Source: an uncultured Fibrobacter sp. (GTDB lineage Bacteria > Fibrobacterota > Fibrobacteria > Fibrobacterales > Fibrobacteraceae). From it: a stretch of 48,805 nt of DNA. Position 1 is the stretch's first letter; each line of letters starts with the position of its first letter. The notes beneath the pieces are model-generated. The model worked only from the letters and a program-made list of their open reading frames with translations. It made no database searches and was not told the DNA's origin. A program made the translations under genes and the position numbers. Below, piece by piece: positions 1-7,336 of this stretch. The DNA is taken from the NCBI GenBank assembly GCA_946183925.1, contig CAMHDS010000011.1, forward strand, positions 1 through 48,805, written 5' to 3'.

Positions 1-241
1 GAAAAATAATTGTACGGTACGATTGGATTTTGGTAGATTGTTGGCCGATTTGACGTTTGCCCTCGTAAACTGAATTTTTGTGGTAAAAAATGTTGCGCCT
101 ATATGGCGGTGTCTGGTAATGACGAATTTAAATATTTCTATAGCGAGGTTTCCCGTATAATCCGTAAACACGGCTATCTAAAGGACCACCGTGCGATAAG
201 AGATAATGATGAAAAGAACAATAGAGTTTCCTGAGTGGAGC
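1..241. other. AT-rich edge region, no convincing gene
   Basis: This stretch lies downstream of the leftward exported protein at 242-946. One rightward frame is open from 37 to 234 and has an ATG at 103 (43 residues, starting MAVSGNDEF, stop at 232-234). It has no clear ribosome binding site and I recognise no family, so it could be the tail of a decayed gene or chance. No terminator with a T-run was seen. Confidence 0.3.
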
Positions 242-946
242 CTATTTTGCAATAGGCAATCGAACAGATTCCTCTGTCAGTTTAAGTAAGTAAAGGCTGT
301 TTTGCTTTAGTTCGTACAATGAAATAGATGTGATGCTTTCGGTTTTGGCCTTGATGGTAATTTTTTCTACTCTGTCAAAAGCGTTCACATATAGGGAATT
401 GTTTTTTGAATCCGCCTTGATTTCCATTTTTCCAAGAAGAACGCCTAAATCATAGACCAAATGCATGGAAAGTATTTTCAATTTCCCTTCATCCGAATAA
501 AATTTTTTCGGTTTGTAATCTTTCAGCTTTACATTTGTCCCTTGCTTGCGAACAAAAGTGGACAAAACCTTTTCTGAAGAAACTTGGTCTCTGTCGTTAA
601 CCACAATGGCAAGGCCCTCGTAATTTGTCGGAGCGAGTGGGTGTATATAGAGTTTTCCGCCAACTTTTTCAGGTTTTGTCCCTATTTCCAAACCGTGGAT
701 CATAAATTGTTGAAAGAAATGAATGATGCTGTCATTTGGTGGGAAACGCAAGTTGCTTCCCTCCAGTTGAATAAGATTCAGTTTGCCACGATCAGTTGTT
801 TGAATTTTTAATTGCAACGTGTCTTTTTTTTTTAAAACGAATGTGACGGATGCATATTCCAAAGGAACGCCCTTGTCCTTGTTGGCAAGGGCATTCGTTG
901 CGAAACAGCAAAGAATGGAAATTATGGCAAATAGTCGTCTGGCCAT
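242..946 (-). CDS. Exported protein of unknown function, partner of DUF4329 gene
   Basis: This 234-residue protein begins with a clear signal peptide (MARR, then a hydrophobic stretch to about residue 21, ending ATNALA), so it is probably exported to the periplasm or surface. The rest is rich in beta-prone and charged segments. I recognise no family or catalytic motif. Its ATG lies inside the last 25 bases of the DUF4329 gene upstream, so the two are almost certainly co-transcribed and translationally coupled; only a weak GAG precedes the ATG. It is AT-richer than the bulk of the window. By position it could be a partner or immunity-like protein for the DUF4329 product, but nothing in its sequence shows that. 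A signal peptide would be unusual for a cytoplasmic immunity protein. Confidence 0.75.
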   Translation of the reverse strand: MARRLFAIISILCCFATNALANKDKGVPLEYASVTFVLKKKDTLQLKIQTTDRGKLNLIQLEGSNLRFPPNDSIIHFFQQFMIHGLEIGTKPEKVGGKLYIHPLAPTNYEGLAIVVNDRDQVSSEKVLSTFVRKQGTNVKLKDYKPKKFYSDEGKLKILSMHLVYDLGVLLGKMEIKADSKNNSLYVNAFDRVEKITIKAKTESITSISLYELKQNSLYLLKLTEESVRLPIAK

Positions 947-1473
947 GTAATCTCGTCCGTTTTGGGATCGTATTTCATAAAATTGCCATTGGGTGTTATT
1001 AGAAAAATGGGTACACCCATTTGTCTGGATAGGGGTATATCTCCATTTCCGTCGTCCTCTGTTTCCGAAAAAAAGTCTGTTTCGTAACGAGAATCGTCAT
1101 TTCCATGTGTGTGTGCGACAGCAACGATATCCCCTAGTGAACAACCATCTCTTTCAGCAATTTTGTTTAAATCAGAAAGCAGAAATCCGCTTTCGCTAGC
1201 AATCAGATAATGAGGTGGTACATAATAGTTATCAAGACTATCCTTATAGATATAGGTCGCTAGTTCCCGATTTAAACGCTTGGATTCGTTGTTGTGAACT
1301 TTAGACCATTCTCGCGCAGCCTCATCTGGCGAGGCGTATAATTTCCTTGAATTCTTATTACAATCGAGAAATCTCTCATAACGTCCGATTCTTGAGTTAA
1401 ATCGAATGCCATGACGTAATTCGGCGTTTTTTAAAGCTTTTTCAAATTCCTTTGTTTCTGTGAATTCGGCCAT
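922..1473 (-). CDS. DUF4329 (JAB-like) domain protein, orphan toxin-type domain
   Basis: A 183-residue protein. The part from about residue 45 follows the layout of DUF4329 domains as I remember them: an SPDEAAREW segment, an NRELATYIY segment, an HTHG motif, an FSETEDD segment and a closing FLITPNGNFMKYDP. DUF4329 is a JAB/JAMM-like fold most often found at the C-terminus of Rhs or other polymorphic toxins. Here it is nearly the whole protein, with no Rhs repeats and no signal peptide. I chose the ATG at 1473, because GGAAG lies eight bases upstream. An in-frame TTG at 1488 would add five residues but has no better support. Whether it is a toxin, a metalloprotease or an inactive relative cannot be told from sequence. 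Confidence 0.7.
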   Translation of the reverse strand: MAEFTETKEFEKALKNAELRHGIRFNSRIGRYERFLDCNKNSRKLYASPDEAAREWSKVHNNESKRLNRELATYIYKDSLDNYYVPPHYLIASESGFLLSDLNKIAERDGCSLGDIVAVAHTHGNDDSRYETDFFSETEDDGNGDIPLSRQMGVPIFLITPNGNFMKYDPKTDEITWPDDYLP

Positions 1474-1698
1474 ACTGGGAACTTCCAAATAAATTGTTTA
1501 TGTGTGATTGATTTTGATTGTATCGGTGGGGTTCCCGGAGCCTTACTACTGGAGCACAATTTGCAAATTACTGCGTTTATTCTCTCGCTCAAAATCTTTG
1601 GCTAATGCTGATAACGATACAACCTTCAGCTGATTTTCAATATAACAAAAGCTTTGCTCATTGTCAAGTAGTTTGGGAAAAAGTTTTTTTGAAAGTGT

Positions 1699-1728
1699 TT
1701 GTCATGCTTTAAGAAATATATGTATATT
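1699..1728 (+). promoter_or_regulatory. Sigma70-like promoter for the small membrane gene pair
   Basis: TTGTCA at 1699-1704 and TATATT at 1723-1728 are separated by 18 bases. They stand just upstream of the ORF starting at 1742, in a very AT-rich stretch. The fit is good but untested. Confidence 0.45.
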
Positions 1729-1741
1729 AAAATAAGTTGTT

Positions 1742-1852
1742 ATGAAAAATCAGTCATTTTCTTTTTCTAAAAAAATGCTGAAGTGGTGTGCGCTCCTGAT
1801 GTACATCGTTTTAGTCATAATTGGGATTTCTGTTGCGGTGATGAAGTTATGA
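1742..1852 (+). CDS. Small predicted membrane protein (36 residues)
   Basis: This short ORF starts with ATG at 1742 (MKNQSFSFSKKML) and then has one strongly hydrophobic segment of about 20 residues (roughly residues 16-34). Its stop codon overlaps the start codon of the next gene as ATGA at 1849-1852, the usual arrangement of translationally coupled genes. A good -35/-10 pair lies just upstream. The ribosome binding site is weak (AAGTTG). It resembles nothing I can name. It could be a real small membrane protein or a leader ORF that couples translation into the next gene. Confidence 0.45.
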   Translation: MKNQSFSFSKKMLKWCALLMYIVLVIIGISVAVMKL

Positions 1853-2313
1853 GCAAAAGGGATTTAAAAATTCTATTCTTTGTTCTTACTGCACCATTTG
1901 CGGCACTGGGAGTATTCGCTGTTATCATTGCTTGTTATGTTGTTTGCGCTTATGATGATTCAATTACGATCAAACCGGAAGTAGTAATTTTGTCACCAGA
2001 TGGAACCCGTAAGGCTGTAGTTTTCACGGCAGCATGGGGCGGCGGAGCAGGCGGAAAGTCCCATTCCGTTGCGGTATTGAATTCAAGTGACCCTCTGGAC
2101 GAATCCGTTTACAGAAGCGATAGAACGGTTATAGCGGTAAGGTGCTGCGACAGTATTGACGTAAACTGGTTGAACGATTCGATGTTGCATGTTGGCTACA
2201 TAAAAGAAGACGAATACGCTGTTTACAGGGTTGTCGAAAAATGGGACGGAATAAGCATTGATTACGATGAAATCGAAACGTCGGCTGCCGATCCGACATT
2301 ACATGCTCCATAA
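1849..2313 (+). CDS. Membrane-anchored protein, DUF5412-like
   Basis: This 154-residue protein has an N-terminal transmembrane segment (about residues 8-31) and a soluble domain. The domain contains SPDGTRKAVVF, a Gly-rich turn (AWGGGAGGKS) and a VNWLNDSMLHVGY segment. The pattern of SPDG, then S-VAVL, then V-W--D--L resembles DUF5412-type proteins, which are membrane-anchored and of unknown function; I hold this only moderately. I chose the ATG at 1849 over a GTG at 1783, because it overlaps the stop of the small membrane ORF (ATGA) and has GGTGAT upstream. Both genes sit in the AT-rich left end. Confidence 0.7.
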   Translation: MSKRDLKILFFVLTAPFAALGVFAVIIACYVVCAYDDSITIKPEVVILSPDGTRKAVVFTAAWGGGAGGKSHSVAVLNSSDPLDESVYRSDRTVIAVRCCDSIDVNWLNDSMLHVGYIKEDEYAVYRVVEKWDGISIDYDEIETSAADPTLHAP

Positions 2314-2566
2314 AGTTCGGTTGCAAATACAATCTATATCGCTGAGAGAGGTCGTCTCATGGGCATAGAGGACGAATAGAACCGAGCCTAATAAGGCTTC
2401 CAGTTGTCGGCGTCTTTTTCGGCGCCGAGAACGTAGGCCACGTGTATTCCAACGCCGGTGGACTGTTGTAAATTTTTGTTTTTGTGACGAAAATCGCAAT
2501 GTGATTTTCGTTACTTTGATTTTTGGTCCTTTATATCTAATTTTATAGTACAAAGGAACCCCCACC
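2314..2566. other. Intergenic stretch with small hairpins
   Basis: No coding pattern is convincing here. Small stem-loops include AGCCT-aata-AGGCT near 2385-2400, CGGCG paired with CGCCG near 2407-2427, and the perfect inverted repeat listed separately. This could be the 3' region of the preceding gene or a small RNA, but I recognise no RNA family. Confidence 0.25.
2487..2511. repeat. Perfect 9-bp inverted repeat
   Basis: ACGAAAATC at 2487-2495 and GATTTTCGT at 2503-2511 are perfect complements with a 7-base spacer. It lies about 55 bases upstream of the small ORF at 2567. It could be an operator or a transcript hairpin. Confidence 0.5.
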
Positions 2567-2671
2567 ATGAAGGAACAGATAATGAAAAACCTCACTAGCA
2601 ACAAGTTCATGACGAATTTTATGCTCGCCTTTTCCGGCGTCGTTTTGGCTCTCGTTTCCTATATGGTGTAG
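2567..2671 (+). CDS. Candidate 34-residue membrane protein
   Basis: The ATG at 2567 is preceded by AAAGGA with about nine bases of spacing. The product has a polar N-terminus (MKEQIMKNLTSNKF) and one hydrophobic helix from about residue 15 to the end. A TATAGT at 2544-2549 could be a -10 box. An intrinsic terminator follows within 60 bases, so the unit has a promoter-like element, an RBS, an ORF and a terminator. It is too short for homology to help, and I recognise no family. A hydrophobic 34-residue product could be a toxin-like or regulatory membrane peptide, but nothing proves it. Confidence 0.35.
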   Translation: MKEQIMKNLTSNKFMTNFMLAFSGVVLALVSYMV

Positions 2672-2727
2672 TTTCCTGCTTTTGTAGGGCTGCGTTTTGA
2701 ACCAGTCCCTCGTGTATTTAGGGTGAA

Positions 2728-2762
2728 CCCTCTCGCAATAACCTAGCGTGAGGGCCTTTTTT
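2728..2762 (+). terminator. Intrinsic terminator
   Basis: CCCTC-T-CGC pairs with GCG-T-GAGGG around a 9-base loop, followed by CC and six T residues. It closes the short unit at 2544-2671. Confidence 0.7.
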
Positions 2763-2778
2763 ATGGCAAAACCTTTTC

Positions 2779-2784
2779 TACATT
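2779..2784 (+). promoter_or_regulatory. -10 box TACATT, 7 bases before the ATG
   Basis: TACATT ends seven bases before the ATG at 2792, and no Shine-Dalgarno is present. Transcription would start at or next to the A of the ATG, predicting a leaderless mRNA. The same hexamer and spacing precede fmt (19413). Confidence 0.5.
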
Positions 2785-2791
2785 TATCCCC

Positions 2792-3913
2792 ATGGCAAAG
2801 AAGAAAAAAGTTTTTAAGTCGGCGGCCCTTTCCCAGGCGAACCGCAGTAGGGAACAGCGCCTGCGTGAAAATCTTGTTCAGGTGGTGAACGGCCAGAGCC
2901 GTTTGCTGAATCGCCCCGAAGATTTGTACGAAATGTTGGCGGACGGTCTCGACGACATCGAAACCTTCAAGGACCCTCGGGAACAGCTGGAACTTTTGGC
3001 CTGGACCCTGCGGGCGGACTTTATCGCCTTCAAGGCGGACACCGACGAGGAGAAGGAAGGCTGGGATGCCCTCTTCTATGATGCGGGAACCTTCTTTGTG
3101 GAACTGGCCTCCCAGTATACCGACAAGGATTATGTGGCGGACCTGGTCCATGACCTTGCGCTAAGGCATGTGGGGGGCGAGGGTCGCTCGGTAGTTTTCC
3201 TGAGTGTAGAAGAGTTTTTGCCTAAGGAACGGGCTCAGGCCCTGCTTACAGAACTTCTGGATGCGGTGACGGAGGTGGACCAGGGCAACCGGGAAGACAT
3301 TTTGGATGCCATCTGCGACATGGCGGATTCCATCAAGGATGCGACCATTTTTGCCAAGGCAGCCCTGCTGAAGGATCCCGACAAGAGCAACGCCACGCTA
3401 ATCGATATCGCCAACGCACAGTTTATGGCGGGGAGCCTGGAACTGGCCAAGCAGTGGCTTGGCGACGTGCGGAATCCCGGCGCCGAAGACGAGGAGGCCT
3501 ATCTGGATTTGCAGGCGGCCATCGCCGATAGGGAAGGCCGCAAGTCCGACTGTATCAAGATGGCTCACGCCCTGTACGAGAAGTTCCCAAAGGTGGTGAA
3601 CCTGGGGCGCCTCTGCGCGTTTGTGTCGGCACAGGAAGCCACCAGCCTGTTGCAGGAATACGCCCGCTTCCGCAGCGGGAACGGCCTGGAGATGGACTTT
3701 ATGCAGCTCTTGGTAAGCCTGAAGGCCTACACCGTGCTGGAGGAATACCTGGACATGTTTGAGAAGGAACTCACCGTGCAGGATGCCCAGGACTTGAACG
3801 AAATTTCCGATGCCTTGGAGAAGGACGGCCAGAAGGCCCTGGCGCAAAGGATTCGCGACTGGACGGTAGAAGAACCCGAAGAGGCCGAAGGGTTTGATAA
3901 CGCCGAGAAGTAG
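2792..3913 (+). CDS. Helical-repeat protein of unknown function
   Basis: This 373-residue protein starts with a Lys-rich tip (MAKKKKVFK). It is then almost entirely amphipathic helices, in paired-helix units reminiscent of TPR or HEAT repeats, for example the stretches with ALLTELLDAV and NAQFMAGSLELAKQWL. The C-terminus is acidic. There is no signal peptide, membrane segment or catalytic motif. The layout faintly recalls DUF6880-type helical proteins, but I would not assign it. It stands alone between a terminator and the comEB gene. A repeat-bearing spacer separates it from comEB, and it has its own putative leaderless promoter. Protein-protein interaction is the likeliest role. Confidence 0.8.
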   Translation: MAKKKKVFKSAALSQANRSREQRLRENLVQVVNGQSRLLNRPEDLYEMLADGLDDIETFKDPREQLELLAWTLRADFIAFKADTDEEKEGWDALFYDAGTFFVELASQYTDKDYVADLVHDLALRHVGGEGRSVVFLSVEEFLPKERAQALLTELLDAVTEVDQGNREDILDAICDMADSIKDATIFAKAALLKDPDKSNATLIDIANAQFMAGSLELAKQWLGDVRNPGAEDEEAYLDLQAAIADREGRKSDCIKMAHALYEKFPKVVNLGRLCAFVSAQEATSLLQEYARFRSGNGLEMDFMQLLVSLKAYTVLEEYLDMFEKELTVQDAQDLNEISDALEKDGQKALAQRIRDWTVEEPEEAEGFDNAEK

Positions 3914-3940
3914 GCAAACTGAGACAAATGTGGAATGTGT

Positions 3941-4006
3941 GATTAGTAATGAGTTAATCCCTATCCCCTAGATCCTAAATCCTAATCTCTATTAACTATA
4001 TTCCCT
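3941..4006. repeat. Tandem degenerate heptamer block
   Basis: From 3958 the sequence parses into consecutive 7-base units TCCCTAT, CCCCTAG, ATCCTAA, ATCCTAA, TCTCTAT, TAACTAT and ATTCCCT. GATTAGTAATGAGTT (3941-3955) precedes them and occurs again exactly at 34382-34396. The block runs up to four bases before the comEB start codon and includes the -10 box. Confidence 0.75.
3997..4002 (+). promoter_or_regulatory. -10 box TATATT, 7 bases before comEB ATG
   Basis: TATATT is followed by seven bases and the ATG at 4010, with no Shine-Dalgarno. The hexamer is built from the junction of two heptamer units. Confidence 0.45.
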
Positions 4007-4009
4007 ACC

Positions 4010-4570
4010 ATGAACAATTCCTCTACACGCAGCAAGCTTCGCGACGAAGTATATACCCAGATGATGTGCGCCCAGGCGCGCCTTTCCAAGGATCAGAACA
4101 CCCAGATGGGGGCGGTACTCGTCTCTGCCGAGGGTCGCGTTATCAGCACCGGTTACAACGGGGCCCCGGCGGGCTTTGACGACGAGACGGTGCCCTACAC
4201 CCGCGAAAAGCAGAAACTGGCCTACGACATCCTGGATGCGGATTCCGGCGAACTCTTGAGCCATCACGAGTTCGAGGCCAACAAGTACCCCTTCATGGTC
4301 CATGCCGAAATCAACGCCCTGCATTATGCCCGCGGGAAAGTTCCCCCTGGCTCCAAGCTGTACGTGATAGGCTTCCCTTGTGAGCGCTGCGCCTTGGACG
4401 TGAGCCTTTCGGGCGTGGCCGAGGTGTTCGTGACCAAGGACGATTACGACCCAAAGTCTACGCTGAACAACAGCCGCGACACGGCCTACTACATGTTCGC
4501 CCAAGCGGGCATCGTGGTGACCCTCTGCGGCAAGCGCCTGCGCCCTGTGGTCTCTAAGCCGAAGGAATAG
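4010..4570 (+). CDS. comEB: Deoxycytidylate (dCMP) deaminase, ComEB family
   Basis: This is a zinc-dependent deaminase that converts dCMP to dUMP, feeding thymidylate synthesis in the cytosol. The 186-residue protein shows the family's signature: an N-terminal segment with SKDQNTQMGAVLV and GYNGAPAGFDD, the zinc and proton-shuttle motif HAEINAL (about residues 98-104), and PCERC (about 124-128). The insert between the NGAPAG loop and HAE is typical of dCMP deaminases and separates it from cytidine or tRNA-adenosine deaminases. It has no Shine-Dalgarno; its start is fixed by the domain and a TATATT box seven bases upstream. It converges on radA with an 18-base gap. Confidence 0.93.
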   Translation: MNNSSTRSKLRDEVYTQMMCAQARLSKDQNTQMGAVLVSAEGRVISTGYNGAPAGFDDETVPYTREKQKLAYDILDADSGELLSHHEFEANKYPFMVHAEINALHYARGKVPPGSKLYVIGFPCERCALDVSLSGVAEVFVTKDDYDPKSTLNNSRDTAYYMFAQAGIVVTLCGKRLRPVVSKPKE

Positions 4571-4588
4571 ACCCGCGTAACAGTCCCG

Positions 4589-5983
4589 TTACTTGCGGTC
4601 CATGACCCACTTGACGGCGTCGGCGATGGTGCTGACTTTCACAATTTCAACTCCCTGAATGCTTTCGGGGAGTTTTCCGTTTCCGGGAATCAGGGCCTGG
4701 TTCATCCCCAGTCGTTTGGCCTCTTTCAGTCGCTGCTCCAGAAGGTGGACGCTGCGGATTTCGCCGGAAAGCCCTAGTTCTCCCATGGCGATGGTCTGCC
4801 TCGGCACGGGAATTCCCAGATGGTTACTCACGATGGCGAGGGCGAGGGCCAAGTCCGAAGAAGTGTCGTTCACCTTCATGCCGCCCGCGATGCTGGCAAA
4901 CACGTCGGAGGCCCCGATGGAAATGCCGCCGAATTTCTCCAGCAGGGCGAGGATGATGGTGAGCCGCTTGGGATCGATGCCCGCCGCCACCCGCTGGGGT
5001 ACGGCAAAACTGGTCTGGCTAACGAGGGCCTGTGTCTCGAAAAGCATGGCACGGGTACCTTCCATGGTACAGCACACCACGTTGCCTGGGGTAGGGGGAG
5101 TCCCTTGCTGCAGGAACACGAGGCTCGGGTTCAGCACGGGAGTGAGGCCGTGGCCAGTCATTTCCAGCACGCCGATTTCGTCGGTAGCGCCAAAGCGGTT
5201 CTTGATGGAACGGATAATGCGGTACTGGTGATTCCGGTCGCCCTCGAAGTAGATGACGGTATCTACCATGTGCTCCAGGATGCGGGGGCCTGCAATCTGG
5301 CCGTCCTTGGTCACGTGCCCGATGAGCACGGTAATGCAGCCCGTGTTCTTGGCAAAAACCATCAGGTCCAGGGTGCATTCCCGGAGTTGGGACATGGAAC
5401 CCGGCGTGCCGGAAAGGTCTTGCTTATAGACCGTCTGGATGGAGTCGATGACCAGAATCTGGGGCTTGACCTTTTGGGCCTCGTCCAGGATTTTTTCTAG
5501 GCTGGTCTCACACAGGAGCAACATGTCGCTGCCGGCTACGTTCAGCCGTTCGCTGCGGAGTTTCACCTGGACGGCGCTTTCTTCGCCGCTGACGTAAAGG
5601 CTCTTGATTCCGGCGGCGTTCATCACCGCCAGGGTGGAAAGCACCAGGGTGGACTTTCCGATGCCCGGGTCGCCGCCGATAAGCACCAGGGAGCCGGGCG
5701 CAAAACCGCCCCCCAGGACTCGGTCCAGCTCGCTGTTGGCAGTGCTGAGCCGCTTGGTGTCTTCGGCGGCAACGTCTTTCAGGGCTACCACCTGGTGTAC
5801 GGGCCCGCCTAGCCCCCGGCCGGAACGAACACCCTCCGGCGTGATTTCGACGGAATGTTCCTTCAGGGTGCTCCAAGCTCCGCAAAAGGGGCACTTGCCC
5901 GCCCACTTGGGGGTGGTGTTTCCGCATTCGGTGCAAAGATACACCAGCTCTTTTTTAGACTTTGTTTTAGATACTGCTACCAT
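4589..5983 (-). CDS. radA: DNA repair protein RadA (Sms)
   Basis: RadA is a RecA-like ATPase that promotes branch migration in recombinational repair. In order, the 464-residue protein has a four-cysteine zinc finger (CTEC at 17-20, CPFC at 31-34), a Walker A motif GGDPGIGKST near residues 101-110, the RadA-specific KNRFG near 260, and a Lon-protease-like C-terminal domain. The frame is open up to 6118, but the extra 45 residues are unlike RadA. The ATG at 5983 gives the usual length and has TATATT seven bases upstream. It overlaps no other gene and converges on comEB. Confidence 0.96.
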   Translation of the reverse strand: MVAVSKTKSKKELVYLCTECGNTTPKWAGKCPFCGAWSTLKEHSVEITPEGVRSGRGLGGPVHQVVALKDVAAEDTKRLSTANSELDRVLGGGFAPGSLVLIGGDPGIGKSTLVLSTLAVMNAAGIKSLYVSGEESAVQVKLRSERLNVAGSDMLLLCETSLEKILDEAQKVKPQILVIDSIQTVYKQDLSGTPGSMSQLRECTLDLMVFAKNTGCITVLIGHVTKDGQIAGPRILEHMVDTVIYFEGDRNHQYRIIRSIKNRFGATDEIGVLEMTGHGLTPVLNPSLVFLQQGTPPTPGNVVCCTMEGTRAMLFETQALVSQTSFAVPQRVAAGIDPKRLTIILALLEKFGGISIGASDVFASIAGGMKVNDTSSDLALALAIVSNHLGIPVPRQTIAMGELGLSGEIRSVHLLEQRLKEAKRLGMNQALIPGNGKLPESIQGVEIVKVSTIADAVKWVMDRK

Positions 5984-5990
5984 GTGCACT

Positions 5991-5996
5991 AATATA
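5991..5996 (-). promoter_or_regulatory. -10 box TATATT, 7 bases before radA ATG
   Basis: On the minus strand TATATT is followed by seven bases and the ATG at 5983. No Shine-Dalgarno is visible, so the radA message is predicted to be leaderless. Confidence 0.5.
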
Positions 5997-6174
5997 ACTA
6001 AAATGCCATGACAAAACGTGACATTTTGAAAAATAGTGTACAAAAATGCAGTAAAAGGTGGAGGAATGGGGGCAATAAACCCTTGAGGGGTAGTCCAATG
6101 GCCGTCGTCCATAGCCAAATATTCTAAAAGAATTATCTTTAGAACGGGTTAGATGGGGTTAAAAGGAGATTTCT

Positions 6175-7311
6175 ATGATGATTCGTAAATTGTTTGCCCT
6201 TGCCGCATTGGCTGCCGCAGTGACTGCTACCTCGGCCCTTGCCGCTCAAGCCTATACCGGTGCGGAACTCGATACTAGGGAATCCTTTATGTATGGCCGC
6301 TTCGAAGCCCGTATGTACATGGCGGCTTCGTCGGGCCTTGTCAGTTCCATGTTCCTGTACTACAACAATTCATGGTTAGGTGAAGACAAAAATGAACCAT
6401 GGGAAGAAATCGATATCGAGGTCCTGGGCAAGAATCCCGGTTCATTCCAATCCAACATTCTTTCAAATACAAAGGAACACCAGTATTCCAGCGAAAAGCA
6501 CCATAGTCTCAATCCTGCCGCCAATGCGGGTTACCACACTTACGCCCTGGTGTGGACTCCCGAATATGTGTCTTGGGAAATAGATGGAACGGAGGTTCGT
6601 AGGGACGTTTCTGGCGTAGCAAAAAGCAAGCAGGGTTATGAGCAGGTTAATACCCTGCTTCACAAGGAAAGCCTCCGTTTTAACCTGTGGGCGGCCAATG
6701 ATGCAGGGTGGGTCGGCAATTTTGATACGGAAGCCCTGCCTCAGCATCAGTACATTAATTGGATAAAAGTTTACAGCTACGATACGCAGACTAAGCAGTT
6801 CGCCTTAACGTGGAAGGATGATTTCGATTCTTTCAGCACGTCCCGCTGGGCTACGGGTAACTGGGATATGGAAAAGGTGACATACTCTTCGTCCAATGTC
6901 AATGTCAAGAACGGTTCACTGATTCTTTCTATTACGGGACCAGACCAGTCTATATCGAACATTTTGCAAAGTCTTAATGTCCCCCAGGATCCCAATCCGG
7001 ACCTTTACGACCAGGATTTTGCCGGTCCTGCAGAAGGAAGCTCATCTTCGCAATCCGAAAATCCTGAAGCTTTCTTGGCGGGCTCCGTTCGCACATTCTC
7101 CTTGAATGTACAGGAAGACGGCTTCACCATTAACGGAGCTGTAGGGGAGTCTTCTTGGGCGGTTTACGATCTACATGGCGTGGAACTTTTGAAGGGAATT
7201 CTTTTTGGAACATCCAGTTCCCAGTTCGTGTCTACCAGGAACCTACCACGCGGGGCTTACCTGCTCAAAGTAGGTAGAAACGGTCAGGCTTTCCGCTTTG
7301 TAAAGCCTTAA
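6175..7311 (+). CDS. Circularly permuted GH16 lichenase (1,3-1,4-beta-glucanase) with sorting domain
   Basis: This is a predicted secreted endo-glucanase acting on mixed-linkage beta-glucan. The 378-residue protein has a signal peptide (to about residue 24), then TGAELDT and YGRFEARM. The catalytic motif EIDIE follows in EEIDIEVLGKNPGSFQSN, then the LRFNLWAANDAGWVG segment. The strand that is N-terminal in Bacillus lichenases (DDFDSFSTSRW through NGSLILSI) comes after the catalytic half, the same permutation known for the F. succinogenes lichenase. A Ser-rich linker (about 285-295) leads to a C-terminal beta domain with YDLHG and LPRGAYLLKV, matching type IX secretion type A sorting domains. 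AAAGGAG lies six bases before the ATG. It converges on the gene at 7337. Confidence 0.93.
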   Translation: MMIRKLFALAALAAAVTATSALAAQAYTGAELDTRESFMYGRFEARMYMAASSGLVSSMFLYYNNSWLGEDKNEPWEEIDIEVLGKNPGSFQSNILSNTKEHQYSSEKHHSLNPAANAGYHTYALVWTPEYVSWEIDGTEVRRDVSGVAKSKQGYEQVNTLLHKESLRFNLWAANDAGWVGNFDTEALPQHQYINWIKVYSYDTQTKQFALTWKDDFDSFSTSRWATGNWDMEKVTYSSSNVNVKNGSLILSITGPDQSISNILQSLNVPQDPNPDLYDQDFAGPAEGSSSSQSENPEAFLAGSVRTFSLNVQEDGFTINGAVGESSWAVYDLHGVELLKGILFGTSSSQFVSTRNLPRGAYLLKVGRNGQAFRFVKP

Positions 7312-7336
7312 TCGTTGGCCGCCAGCTGCAGCGACC

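Noticed and set aside
103..234. 43-residue ORF at the left edge
   Set aside because: There is no RBS or known family, and it lies in an AT-rich edge; it may be a decayed gene tail.
2314..2760. tmRNA, 6S, SRP RNA or RNase P RNA
   Set aside because: None of the conserved sequences I know for these is present, and the small hairpins are not enough for a call.
5984..6118. Upstream extension of radA
   Set aside because: Its 45 residues are not RadA-like; the ATG at 5983 gives the usual zinc-finger position.
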